Shown: positions 24,316-32,312 of the stretch, piece after piece
How positions within the stretch are numbered: position 1 is the first letter of the stretch
How the letters are laid out: every line of letters starts with the position of its first letter
Notes under the pieces: model-generated
Seen by the model: only the letters and a program-made list of their open reading frames with translations
What the model was told of the DNA's origin: nothing
The model's database searches: none
From: Phosphitispora fastidiosa
GTDB taxonomy: Bacteria > Bacillota > Thermincolia > Thermincolales > UBA2595
Direction of reading: 5' to 3'
NCBI RefSeq assembly: GCF_019008365.1
Contig: NZ_JAHHUL010000018.1
Span: 34,441-98,440, forward strand
Length of the DNA: 64,000 nt
Translations under genes and position numbers: made by a program

Positions 24316-24762
24316 GTGGATAAAAAAACACTACAGGAAACATCTTTAGCAGTAAATCAAACACAAATCAGGGTCAGGTATGAAGAAACTGACAGGATGG
24401 GTTTTGTGTATCACGGAAACTATTTTACCTGGTTTGAGGTGGGCCGGACAGAGTTGTTCAGGTCCATAGGTCTTCCCTATACTGTATTTGAAGAGATGGG
24501 AATAATGCTTCCGGTTACCGAAGCAGAGAGCAGATATAGAATCCCGGCAGGTTATGATGACCTGATAACTGTTCAGACAACAGTAACCCGGCTGACGCCA
24601 ACCAGGATAAATTTTAAATATCGTTTACTTTCCCCAAAGGGCACGGTTATTACTGAGGGAAAGACCGGACATGCCTTTGTGGACCGTATCGGAAAGCCGA
24701 TAAATCTGGCTAAGAAGGCTCCCGAACTGTGGGAAAGGATTGCCAAAAAAATAACCGGATGA
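24316..24762 (+). CDS. YbgC/FadM-type acyl-CoA thioesterase
   Basis: The 148-residue hotdog protein has the 4HBT signature VRYEETDRMGFVYHGNYFTWFEVGRTEL, in which the Asp of ETDRMG is the catalytic acid. This subgroup (YbgC/FadM) hydrolyses short- or long-chain acyl-CoA. GTG 24316 follows AAAGGAG at 12 bases; upstream codons are unlikely to be translated. A TATAAT-like element lies near 24272. Confidence 0.88.
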   Translation: MDKKTLQETSLAVNQTQIRVRYEETDRMGFVYHGNYFTWFEVGRTELFRSIGLPYTVFEEMGIMLPVTEAESRYRIPAGYDDLITVQTTVTRLTPTRINFKYRLLSPKGTVITEGKTGHAFVDRIGKPINLAKKAPELWERIAKKITG

Positions 24763-24818
24763 GTTAAAAGCAGCCGGCTGGATAATAATATTACTTGCAG
24801 CGTGAGAGGAGAGTATCG

Positions 24819-25616
24819 ATGGGGTTTTTCAGGCAGGTCAAGGACAGCTTTACAAATTTTGAATCTTACAGTGAATTTGCCATTCAAAAAAGAGGCAAGA
24901 CCTTTAAATATTTGGTTCTTCTCTTTACCCTGACATTTTTGATTGGCGGCCTCAGGTTTGTTTTTGATTTTAAGGCCGGTGCAGCAGGGGTAAGGGAGAC
25001 TGTGGAGCAGCAAATACCCGAATTCAGGCTGGAAAACGGCGAACTGATCGTTTTGGGGGAGCAGCCCATCATATTAGGTGATGACGGACACACCGTTATG
25101 ATAATTGATACTACCGGACAAACCCAGGAGTCAGTCTTGAATGATTATACTGAAGGGGTCCTGGTTTTACGGAATAGGTTGATCACTAAACAGGATTATC
25201 AGCAGAAGGAAATCATGTTTGCAAATTTTAAAGAGATTTCCTATAATAAGGAGGATTTGATTGGCTTAATGCCTTTGCTTAAATGGTTGTTGGTTTTCAT
25301 TGCTGTCTTTGCCTATATTTTTAAACTAGTATGGGTTTTCATAACGGTATTGATTCTCGCTGCTATTGGATTGATTCTTAATAGCAGTGAGAAGTCAGAG
25401 CTCAAGTTCGAAAACTTGTTAAATATGGCTGTTTATGCCTTTACCCTGCCGTGGCTGATTGAGATGCTTAAAAATTTGGCCTATCCGGCGCTGCCCATGT
25501 TTTGGGTGATTAAGTGGGGCCTTGCGGTATACATTCTGTACCGGGGTATCAAAGCAGCCAAGCCTCCCTTACTTAACGAGGAACCCCCTGATTCATCAGG
25601 GGATATAGTGATATAA
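24819..25616 (+). CDS. DUF1189 family membrane protein
   Basis: The 265-residue product has one helix near residues 28-48, an external ~110-residue domain (VEQQIPEFRLENGELIVLGEQP is the family hallmark) and four helices in the C-terminal half. That is the DUF1189 architecture, found in Firmicutes, with maltodextrin-operon links in Bacillus (YvdJ-like) but unknown role. ATG 24819 follows GAGAGGAGAG. It follows the thioesterase by 56 bases and is closed by repeat copy C. Confidence 0.85.
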   Translation: MGFFRQVKDSFTNFESYSEFAIQKRGKTFKYLVLLFTLTFLIGGLRFVFDFKAGAAGVRETVEQQIPEFRLENGELIVLGEQPIILGDDGHTVMIIDTTGQTQESVLNDYTEGVLVLRNRLITKQDYQQKEIMFANFKEISYNKEDLIGLMPLLKWLLVFIAVFAYIFKLVWVFITVLILAAIGLILNSSEKSELKFENLLNMAVYAFTLPWLIEMLKNLAYPALPMFWVIKWGLAVYILYRGIKAAKPPLLNEEPPDSSGDIVI

Positions 25617-25637
25617 ACACAGTATGCACAGGGTTAT

Positions 25638-25809
25638 ATTATTTTTGAGTCAAATGTAATAACGCCAGGAGTAGATGAGTTCCTCCGGCGGGCAACGTCT
25701 CAACCGGTTACCCAAACCCGCTGAAAGCGGCTTTGGACCGGTTGACGACAGACACCGCCTTAAGGAACACATCTACCCCTGTCTTAATAAAATTTGGCTC
25801 AAAAATGAT
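25638..25809 (+). repeat. Structured intergenic repeat, copy C (short form) with outer inverted arms
   Basis: The core runs from AGGAGTAGATG (25668) to CATCTACCCCT (25780); one arm base is mismatched. Inner parts are TTCCTCC, closing stem GGCGG/CCGCC, one hairpin of the AACCGGTT...ACCGGTT type, GACGACAGAC and TAAGGAACACATCT. The first hairpin domain of copy B is absent. Outside, 25638-25655 and 25792-25809 (core ATTTTTGAGTCAAAT against ATTTGGCTCAAAAAT) form a further imperfect 18-base inverted repeat. Frames reading through it are not genes. Confidence 0.86.
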
Positions 25810-25834
25810 GGGAGCAAGGATATCCTGCCTTTTA

Positions 25835-26002
25835 TCATTCCTGCATATTCCCTTTTTCACCTAAATCTTCATCAGCTTCATAAGGTGTCACCCTATCCCC
25901 GGCAGAGGTATATTCGACAGCCTGATAGGGCTCCATTGCAGCCCCTGCATTTGCAGTTATCTTTCCCCGGGTTGCCTTTTTCCTGTCTTCCTTCTTGTCC
26001 AA
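25835..26002 (-). CDS. Small charged protein, 55 residues, unknown
   Basis: On the minus strand AGGAGGG lies 8 bases before TTG 26002, which opens 55 codons. The peptide is basic at first (DKKEDRKKATRGKITANAG) and acidic later (TPYEADEDLGEKGN), has no helix of membrane type and no cysteine. The excellent ribosome site and balanced codon use suggest a true small gene that length cut-offs would miss. No family recognised. Confidence 0.6.
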   Translation of the reverse strand: MDKKEDRKKATRGKITANAGAAMEPYQAVEYTSAGDRVTPYEADEDLGEKGNMQE

Positions 26003-26229
26003 GTCATTCCCTCCTGTTCAATTATTCTGCCATAATATGATTGCCCTCTTGATTGAGATTACACTAATGCCAACCCTTCTGTATAGTGTGCCCATGCATG
26101 TACTTACTATGTACATGGATACAATAAGTGAAATGCAGCTTATTACCTGCGGAGATATTACAGAAACTAATTGACCGGGTTGCGGCTGAGATGATAACAT
26201 TAAAAGAACAACAAAGGTGGTGATCAGGT

Positions 26230-27240
26230 TTGCAGTTACGTAGGCTGGGAAAAACAGGTTTACAGGTTGCTGTGATAGGTTTTGGGGGCATCCCGATTCA
26301 AAGGGTCAGCTCCGACCAGGCAGTCAAGGTAGTTGAGGCAGCAGTAGCCGGTGGAATTAACTTCATTGATACCGCCAGGGCTTATACCGACAGTGAGTCC
26401 AAGCTGGGGGGGATTATTGGAAGCCACCGGAATAAACTAATAATAGCAACAAAGTCCATGGCCAGAAGCAGGAAGGATATGGCGCGGGATATTGACACCA
26501 GCCTCAGGGAAATGAAAACTGACTACATAGACATATATCAACTGCATAATGTTAAGGATGAGGGGAGCCTGGAAAAGGTGTTGGCTCCGGGAGGCGCTCT
26601 GGAGGCCCTTCAGGATGCCAGGAGCAGCGGGAAAATTCGTTTTATCGGTGTAACCGGGCACATAGCCCAAATACTTGTCAAGGTAATCGGAACAGGTCAG
26701 TTTGATACAGTACAGGTTCCATTTAATCCCGTGGAAATAGCTGCTCTTGATGAACTGCTGCCGCTGGCCCGGGATCTGGATATGGGAACAATAGCTATGA
26801 AGCCCTTTGCCGGGGGAGCTTTTAAAAACAGGACTGCCTGCCTGAAATTCATCATTGAAAACGGATTTACAACGGCGATTCCCGGGATGGATGAAGTCTC
26901 CCAGGTTGCAGAAAATATTGCTGCAGGACAAATAGATTCCGAATTGTCAGGTGAGGAGAAAAGCCTCCTGGATGAGGAAACGGAACTGTTGGGACGGAAA
27001 TTCTGCCGCAGATGTGAGTATTGTCAACCATGCCCTAGGGGCATAGATATCCCGACGATTTTTTTGCTGCAGGGTTATTCGACTCGTTATGGGCTGCAGG
27101 AGTGGGCTGTGGAACGCTACCGACCGATGCCGGCTAAAATATCTGATTGTGCTGACTGTGGGCAGTGTGAGGAAAAATGTCCTTACAGTCTACCCATTAG
27201 GGAAATGTTAAAGGAAGCGGGAACTTATCTGGAAAAATAG
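26230..27240 (+). CDS. Aldo/keto reductase with C-terminal ferredoxin-like domain
   Basis: The 336-residue protein begins with an AKR barrel: LGKTGLQVAVIGFGG, the catalytic Asp and Tyr in FIDTARAYTDSE, Lys in ATKS and His in YQLHNVKD. From about residue 257 it continues with two cysteine clusters, CRRCEYCQPCPRGI and CADCGQCEEKCPYSLPI, which can hold [4Fe-4S] clusters. This fused form is common in anaerobes and probably moves electrons between an organic carbonyl/alcohol and ferredoxin, perhaps without NADPH. TTG 26230 is assumed. A NapH-like gene follows by 19 bases. Confidence 0.88.
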   Translation: MQLRRLGKTGLQVAVIGFGGIPIQRVSSDQAVKVVEAAVAGGINFIDTARAYTDSESKLGGIIGSHRNKLIIATKSMARSRKDMARDIDTSLREMKTDYIDIYQLHNVKDEGSLEKVLAPGGALEALQDARSSGKIRFIGVTGHIAQILVKVIGTGQFDTVQVPFNPVEIAALDELLPLARDLDMGTIAMKPFAGGAFKNRTACLKFIIENGFTTAIPGMDEVSQVAENIAAGQIDSELSGEEKSLLDEETELLGRKFCRRCEYCQPCPRGIDIPTIFLLQGYSTRYGLQEWAVERYRPMPAKISDCADCGQCEEKCPYSLPIREMLKEAGTYLEK

Positions 27241-27259
27241 GAAGGAAGAGGGTATTCAA

Positions 27260-28021
27260 ATGTATGGACCGGTTAAAAGGAAATCACCGGTAATATCAAC
27301 CCGTTTGGCTTTCTTGCTGTTTTTCACTCTGTTTTACTGGGGTGTTCATTTCATTTCCGGGAAAAGCAATCTGCAATTAAGCCAGATTGTCTTTAACTTG
27401 TTTGCAGGTGTATTTACCGGGGCCACCATACATGTTGCCATAGCCAAGTTTTTCGGTCCCCTGCTGTTCGGTCGCGGTTTTTGCGGCTGGGTGTGCTGGA
27501 ATGCTTCGCTTTTCGAGTTGCTTCCTGTCAGGAGGGTAAAAAAAAGAATTCCGGAAAAGCACTTTATGTATAAATATGTGGTTCTTATCATTGCACTGAT
27601 TGTCCCGGGTTTCTTTATTGCTGCAGGTTACAATTTCCTGAGCCCGGAAGCCCAGTTTAAGTGGATATTGACGGAAAATGCCTTGATATATGTGGTAGGA
27701 ACGGTCCTGGCATTGTTTTTGGGGGACCGCAGGGCGTTTTGCAAGTACTTATGTCCTGCAGGGGCATTAATGACCCTGACTTCTCCCAAGAGTGTCCTCA
27801 AAATCGAAAAAAACCATTTGTCCTGCAGCAGATGCCGCAGGTGTGAAGAAGTCTGCCCAATGGATGTGCCGATATTGGAATACATCACAGCAGGACAGCG
27901 GGTCTCGCATCCGGAATGTATTTTATGTACTGAGTGTGTGAATAACTGCCCTAAAAACTGCCTGACAGTCGGCATAGGGAAAAAGTCAGACACCACTCCG
28001 GAATTCGGCAAGTCTTTTTAG
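27260..28021 (+). CDS. NapH/YccM-like membrane iron-sulfur protein
   Basis: The 253-residue product has about four helices and the conserved cytoplasmic motifs of the NapH/NosR/RnfB-like membrane ferredoxins: GRGFCGWVCW (usual form CGWxCP; here Trp replaces Pro), CKYLCPAGALM, then two ferredoxin motifs CSRCRRCEEVCPMDV and CILCTECVNNCPKNC. Such proteins carry electrons between quinol and soluble carriers. It is co-transcribed with the Fe-S aldo/keto reductase, suggesting that the pair connects a soluble oxidoreductase with the membrane. Confidence 0.88.
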   Translation: MYGPVKRKSPVISTRLAFLLFFTLFYWGVHFISGKSNLQLSQIVFNLFAGVFTGATIHVAIAKFFGPLLFGRGFCGWVCWNASLFELLPVRRVKKRIPEKHFMYKYVVLIIALIVPGFFIAAGYNFLSPEAQFKWILTENALIYVVGTVLALFLGDRRAFCKYLCPAGALMTLTSPKSVLKIEKNHLSCSRCRRCEEVCPMDVPILEYITAGQRVSHPECILCTECVNNCPKNCLTVGIGKKSDTTPEFGKSF

Positions 28022-28142
28022 AATGTTTTGGCACATTTTTCACCGTAGTATGGGACAAAAGTAATAGGGAAATAATAATTCAAACAATTGTTCCGGCAAT
28101 TATTTTTAAGGGACAATTGATTTGAAGGCGGTGAAAAGAGAA

Positions 28143-28739
28143 ATGCTGAGTATTGTTAAGGAATTCATCAGGTTGAACCAGTCACTGGCGCTCCTGCCGC
28201 TGCAAGCGGCGCGCAAACTGCTGGATGACAGGAATACAACGGGCAAACAGATGGTGGATGTGGCTGAAGATTTGGTCAGCACACCTTTTGTAGCTGCCGG
28301 TAAGGCTATCGATAACGGATGCCGCCAGTGTGCTGTGAAAGAAGAGCCCTGCGGACAACGCCGCTCTGCCCGGGAAGGCCGGGGTCCCGGTGCGCGGAAT
28401 ATTCTCGTTGATCCTGAGGTCAAGGTTTTAGCAGATTCGGAACTTAAACCGGGGGAACACAAGTTATTACTGTCCGTAACCGGTTTGTTGTGCGGCGGGT
28501 GAGTCAGGCGTGTCAGACAGACCCTGGAAGGGTTCGAGGGGGTAACTAAAGTTGACTTTCATCCGGCACGTGAGGAATTCGAAGTTTATTACAGTTCCGA
28601 TTCGCCACGGGGCGAAGAGTTTGCCGGGGCAGTTACTGAAATTATTATATTTCCTGGTGTGCGCAGTTTTTTAGGGGGCATGGGTGACAGGCTGAATAAT
28701 TCCAAGGACCTGAATAATTCCAAGGACATGGGACCATAA
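28143..28739 (+). CDS. Candidate selenoprotein: heavy-metal-associated (HMA) domain with CxxU
   Basis: The frame runs from ATG 28143 (in-frame starts at TTG 28122 also possible) through a TGA at 28500-28502 to TAA 28737-28739, 198 codons if the TGA is read. The residues around it are SVTGLLCGG-U-VRRVRQTL then EGFEGVTKVDF, which is the CxxC metal-binding loop and first helix of an HMA fold, with the TGA exactly at the second Cys. Downstream the domain stays in frame and complete. The N-terminal ~115 residues are helical (QSLALLPLQAARKLLDDRNTTG) plus CRQC and a Gly/Arg-rich linker. The organism reads TGA as selenocysteine in fdnG. A hairpin of SECIS size follows. A nonsense mutation is the alternative. 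Confidence 0.65.
28500..28536 (+). promoter_or_regulatory. In-frame TGA and candidate SECIS hairpin in the HMA gene
   Basis: After TGA 28500-28502, ACCC (28521-28524) pairs with GGGT (28530-28533) around TGGAA, extendable by a U-A closing pair and a G-U pair below. The apex is about 23 bases from the TGA, within the range reported for bacterial SECIS elements, and the loop contains GG. The stem is shorter than that of fdnG. Confidence 0.5.
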
Positions 28740-28783
28740 TAAGACACGAATGATACAATGCTTAGAGGAAGCGAGGGATTATG

Positions 28784-28972
28784 ATGAAGGTCGAAGTTAT
28801 TGATAATGTCTGTGTCAGTTGTGGTATGTGTATCGATACCTGTCCCGATGTCTTTGAATGGGGCAATGACGACAAAGCTGTGGCCAAAGTCCCTGAAGTG
28901 CCGTCCGGTATGGAAGCCCTGGCCCATGAGGCCGTAGATGGATGCCCTACAAGCGCTATTAAAGAAGAATAA
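28784..28972 (+). CDS. Single-cluster [4Fe-4S] ferredoxin
   Basis: The 62-residue product (63 if ATG 28781 is used) has CVSCGMCIDTCPDVFEW near the N-terminus and the fourth Cys in DGCPTSAIKEE near the C-terminus, the pattern of monocluster ferredoxins of the Thermotoga/Desulfovibrio type. It is a soluble low-potential electron carrier and may be the partner of the Fe-S aldo/keto reductase and NapH-like protein just upstream. The final residues lack a second cluster motif. Confidence 0.93.
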   Translation: MKVEVIDNVCVSCGMCIDTCPDVFEWGNDDKAVAKVPEVPSGMEALAHEAVDGCPTSAIKEE

Positions 28973-28975
28973 AGC

Positions 28976-29032
28976 AAAGGGGAGTGTCATAGTTCCGGAA
29001 AATTAAGGGACGAGAGGCATGCCCCTTTTTTT
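28976..29032 (+). terminator. Probable terminator after the ferredoxin gene
   Basis: AAAGGGG (28976-28982) pairs with CCCCTTT (29022-29028) and is followed by a T-run. The loop is long (39 bases) and may hold a smaller hairpin. From here to 29194 no gene is visible. Confidence 0.5.
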
Positions 29033-29194
29033 TATTTACTGTTTTTTCAGAACCCCTCCAAACATAAAGAGATTAAATTTTGACACCAGGAAGGAAAATC
29101 ATAACTGGGGATAGAATAACATTGTTAGAATAAGGATTATCATGCGCTCACCAGAGCAGGGCTTATTTTAACAGTAAGTAGGGGGAGAACTGAT

Positions 29195-29596
29195 TTGTAT
29201 ACTGACGGCAGGCATTTTAGGTTTAAAGTTGTTATTGTCCTGGCTGTATTGAATTCAATAATAACATTTGCATACTTTGTCCTGATTAATCAGGGTGTTG
29301 TAGAAGCTGCTTACCTGCCTGAGAACATCTGGGCAGTTGTCCTGCCACTGGCAGTTATTGCTGTAGCCCCTGTTATTATTGGCTCATATGGTTTGTATAT
29401 GCGTCGAATGTGGGGTCTGGGCTTTTTTACCCTTGGCGGTGGAGGTTTTCTCTTTGCTTCATTGGCAGGTATGATGTTATCTGTAAGAAGTAATGTCTTT
29501 GGAATACTGTTTTTCCTTTCACTTTACCTGATTTTATACAATGCCGTTGCTAATATTTATATCTGGATTTTTAGGTTTAATCTCAAAGATTTTTAG
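29195..29596 (+). CDS. Four-helix membrane protein, unknown function
   Basis: The 133-residue product has four hydrophobic helices (about residues 10-32, 45-65, 72-95, 100-125), with a Gly-rich third helix FFTLGGGGFLFASLAGMML. TTG 29195 follows GTAGGGGGAG. I do not recognise a family. It forms its own unit between a terminator upstream and one downstream. Confidence 0.6.
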   Translation: MYTDGRHFRFKVVIVLAVLNSIITFAYFVLINQGVVEAAYLPENIWAVVLPLAVIAVAPVIIGSYGLYMRRMWGLGFFTLGGGGFLFASLAGMMLSVRSNVFGILFFLSLYLILYNAVANIYIWIFRFNLKDF

Positions 29597-29600
29597 ATGA

Positions 29601-29626
29601 AAAGTCCTCTGATGAGGATTTTTTTT
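29601..29626 (+). terminator. Rho-independent terminator
   Basis: AGTCCTC (29603-29609), loop TGAT, GAGGATT and a run of eight T. It closes the four-helix membrane protein gene. Confidence 0.88.
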
Positions 29627-29705
29627 GCTTTAGTTGTGCAGGTATTTGGTATAATACTACCGGAAGGCAGCAGTTAAATTTACTGCATTCGGGGAGGAGG
29701 TAATT

Positions 29706-30011
29706 ATGGGGGAACATAAAAAACCGATTCACCCAAAAGTCATTCCATTTGTTTCAGCGCCGTTTTTTATTTTGGGTATTCTTTTGGCAGCCATGAACTG
29801 GCGACGACTGGGATACCCTGAAAGGGCGCGGAATACTGTAAAATGGGGGATAATCGGTGCAGTCTTACTGGCGATAATAGCCAGTTATTTTCCAGTGGAG
29901 ATATTAAAAAAGTTATGGTCTGTCGGTGTGGGAATTAACGTGGGCACAGGGATGGCCCTCAAAACCCTGCAGCTGCCTGAATACAACAAGGTTATGGGAA
30001 ACCCTGAATAA
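29706..30011 (+). CDS. Small membrane protein, 101 residues, unknown
   Basis: The product has two helices (about residues 14-32 and 46-66) with a basic loop MNWRRLGYPERARNTVKWG between them, and a C-terminal stretch rich in Gly (GVGINVGTGMALKTLQLPEYN). GGGGAGG lies 8 bases before the ATG. It is followed by the next small gene after 13 bases, so the two are likely an operon. No family recognised. Confidence 0.62.
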   Translation: MGEHKKPIHPKVIPFVSAPFFILGILLAAMNWRRLGYPERARNTVKWGIIGAVLLAIIASYFPVEILKKLWSVGVGINVGTGMALKTLQLPEYNKVMGNPE

Positions 30012-30024
30012 AGAGGTGTGAGCC

Positions 30025-30504
30025 GTGAAATTAAGCTGTTTTTGCCCTGACTTTACCGGGGATGAATTTGACAACTTGGATTTAAAGGAAATTGATCTCG
30101 CGGGACGTTCCTTTTATATGTTAAAAACGCCAATGGTATCTCACTTTCCCATAAACCCGGAAATCAGAATCGAAAAAACCCTTAAAGAGATTGAGGAAAA
30201 GGGATACCAAACCGTATCGCCGCTGTTCGTCCTTTTTGAAGATGGTCTATTAGTGGGGAGTATAATGGTTGAAATAGTCAAACCATCTGTAAAAGACAGT
30301 AATATCAAGACCTTTGATAAACTCATACTTATGGGCAAGGCTTATACAGGCCCCAGGTATCTTGTGCCCAAGGCGTTGAAACAGTTTGATCGTTACCTGA
30401 TGTCAAAACAAATAATGACAAACGATTTTTACTTCTGGTATCATTCATGCAAAGTGTGTGAAAAACAAAAAGGCGGCCGGGCAGTAATCCTGGCCAAAAT
30501 ATAA
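30025..30504 (+). CDS. Soluble protein of 159 residues, unknown function
   Basis: GTG 30025 follows AAGAGGTGTG and opens an alpha/beta-type protein without membrane helices. It carries a CFCPDF start, a central YQTVSPLFVLFEDGLLVGSIMVEI strand pair and a C-terminal FWYHSCKVCEKQKGGRAVI with a CxxC. The cysteines could bind metal. I cannot assign a family. It is encoded directly before nth, 13 bases apart. Confidence 0.6.
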   Translation: MKLSCFCPDFTGDEFDNLDLKEIDLAGRSFYMLKTPMVSHFPINPEIRIEKTLKEIEEKGYQTVSPLFVLFEDGLLVGSIMVEIVKPSVKDSNIKTFDKLILMGKAYTGPRYLVPKALKQFDRYLMSKQIMTNDFYFWYHSCKVCEKQKGGRAVILAKI

Positions 30505-30517
30505 GGAAATTAAACAT

Positions 30518-31153
30518 ATGGGAAACAACAAAACTACTGCAATTCTGCGGATTTTGGATGAACTTTATCCTAATCCCCAGACAGAACTCAATTTTGAAAC
30601 CCCTTTTCAGTTGCTGGTGGCCACCATCCTTTCGGCACAGACAACCGACAGGCAGGTTAATGCCATTACTGCGGAGCTCTTCAGGAAGCATGCCACACCC
30701 CGGGACTTTGCTGTCCTGACAGCTAAAGAACTTGAAAGAGAAATTAAGAGCTGCGGATTATATAAAAATAAGGCTAAAAATATTATTACGGCCAGTAAAC
30801 TACTGGTTGAAAAACATGATTCCCAGGTGCCTGACGAATTTGCGGCATTGATAGCGCTTCCGGGAGTCGGGCGGAAGACAGCCAATGTGGTTCTGGCAAA
30901 TGCCTTTGGAAAAGACGCGATTGCCGTTGATACACACGTTTTCAGGGTATCCAACAGGCTCGGACTGGCTGCTGCAGAGACAACGGAAAAAACCGAGGAA
31001 GATTTGATGAAGATAATTCCAAGCAGTGATTGGAATCGGGCTCATCACTGGCTTATTTTTCACGGGCGCAGAGTCTGCCGGGCACAAAAACCTAAATGTC
31101 ATGAATGTCAGTTGAGGGATTACTGCAGATATTACGGTAAACAAGGGAATTAG
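30518..31153 (+). CDS. nth: Endonuclease III, DNA glycosylase/AP lyase
   Basis: This 211-residue enzyme removes oxidised pyrimidines and cleaves abasic sites. It shows the FETPFQLLVATILSAQTTD front helix, the helix-hairpin-helix LPGVGRKTANVVL with the catalytic Lys, VDTHVFRVSNRLGL with the catalytic Asp, and the C-terminal [4Fe-4S] loop CRAQKPKCHECQLRDYC (C-x6-C-x2-C-x5-C). Length is typical. Confidence 0.96.
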   Translation: MGNNKTTAILRILDELYPNPQTELNFETPFQLLVATILSAQTTDRQVNAITAELFRKHATPRDFAVLTAKELEREIKSCGLYKNKAKNIITASKLLVEKHDSQVPDEFAALIALPGVGRKTANVVLANAFGKDAIAVDTHVFRVSNRLGLAAAETTEKTEEDLMKIIPSSDWNRAHHWLIFHGRRVCRAQKPKCHECQLRDYCRYYGKQGN

Positions 31154-31255
31154 GGGATTTTTGCAGGAAAACAGCGAATATTAGTGCTGATATCGGGAAA
31201 CAGCTCATATAATATAATTACCTGAATTTTGGAGGGATTATACGGAGGTGCTGTT

Positions 31256-32257
31256 TTGCCGGAAATAAGAGAAGACCTGATTACCGGAGGTATGGTTATA
31301 ATTGCCGCGGAAAGAAGTAAACGGCCACAGGACTTTACGCAGGTAAATGAACCCCCAAAAGGGAGTAAGGGCTGTGTTTTCTGTTATGGCAAAGAGACCG
31401 CTACTCCACCTGAAATACTTGCAATAAGGCCCGGCGGCGGACTGCCTGACTGCCCGGGGTGGACGGTAAGGGCCTTCCCCAACAAGTTTCCCGCTGTTAC
31501 GACAGCCGGTAACCCTGACTGTCTTTATGTAGGAGGCAGGAAGGCTGTTAAGGCTGTTGGCGCTCACGAGGTCATTGTTGACACGCCGGAGCATAATGAG
31601 ACCTTCGGACGGCTGTCTGATACCCATGCTGAACAGGTTATGGAGGTTATAGCTTCAAGATACCGGTATTTATCCGCAGACCCACGGGTTAAGTATGTCC
31701 AGGTTTTTAAAAATAGCGGCGCTGCCGCGGGGGCATCCCTTGAACACAGTCATTGGCAGATAATCGCGGTGCCGCTGGTGCCCGAAACAGTTGCCCGGGA
31801 AATAAATGGAACCCAAAGGTTTTGGGCGGCCAATGGGGAATGTGTCTACTGCAGAATGATTGCTGAGGAAACAAATAATGGGTCCAGGGTCATCGAACAA
31901 ACAAAGGAGTTTGTGGTATTAACACCTTTTGCCTCACGCTTTCCCTATGAAACATGGATCATCCCCACCAAACATGAAACCTTCTTTGAAAAAACCGGCA
32001 TTGAGGAAATAAAAGCGCTGGGCAGAACGGTCAGACGGTCAATCAGAAGGCTGGAAAGAACCCTGTGCCGCCCGCCATATAACCTGACAATACATACCTG
32101 CCCAGCAGGCATAAAAAGCCGCAGTTACCACTGGCATATCAAAATCATGCCAAGGCTTTCCGTTATTGCAGGCTTTGAAATGGGTTCAGGCATACATATA
32201 AACCCGGTGTCACCTGAAATGGCTGCAGGCTTGCTGAGGGAAACTCAGCCTGACTGA
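31256..32257 (+). CDS. GalT-like nucleotidyltransferase (galactose-1-P uridylyltransferase or ADP-glucose phosphorylase type)
   Basis: The 333-residue HIT-superfamily protein has GCVFCYG and GECVYCRM zinc-type pairs, RAFPNKFPAV, HEVIVDTPEHNET and the active site GASLEHSHWQI, in which the second His of HSH is the nucleophile; the second domain has FASRFPYETWIIP. True GalT uses HPH, while HSH occurs in GalT-like enzymes including ADP-glucose phosphorylase. With a glycogen synthase, which uses ADP-glucose, starting 55 bases downstream, an ADP-glucose role is attractive but inferred. TTG 31256 follows CGGAGG at 8 bases. Confidence 0.82.
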   Translation: MPEIREDLITGGMVIIAAERSKRPQDFTQVNEPPKGSKGCVFCYGKETATPPEILAIRPGGGLPDCPGWTVRAFPNKFPAVTTAGNPDCLYVGGRKAVKAVGAHEVIVDTPEHNETFGRLSDTHAEQVMEVIASRYRYLSADPRVKYVQVFKNSGAAAGASLEHSHWQIIAVPLVPETVAREINGTQRFWAANGECVYCRMIAEETNNGSRVIEQTKEFVVLTPFASRFPYETWIIPTKHETFFEKTGIEEIKALGRTVRRSIRRLERTLCRPPYNLTIHTCPAGIKSRSYHWHIKIMPRLSVIAGFEMGSGIHINPVSPEMAAGLLRETQPD

Positions 32258-32312
32258 GGGGAAACACGGCCTGACCTACAGGATGACAGCGGCATGAATG
32301 GAGTGGAAGCCA

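Noticed and set aside
25675..26040. Open frame starting in repeat copy C
   Set aside because: It reads through the repeat and then antisense to a small gene that has a perfect ribosome site.
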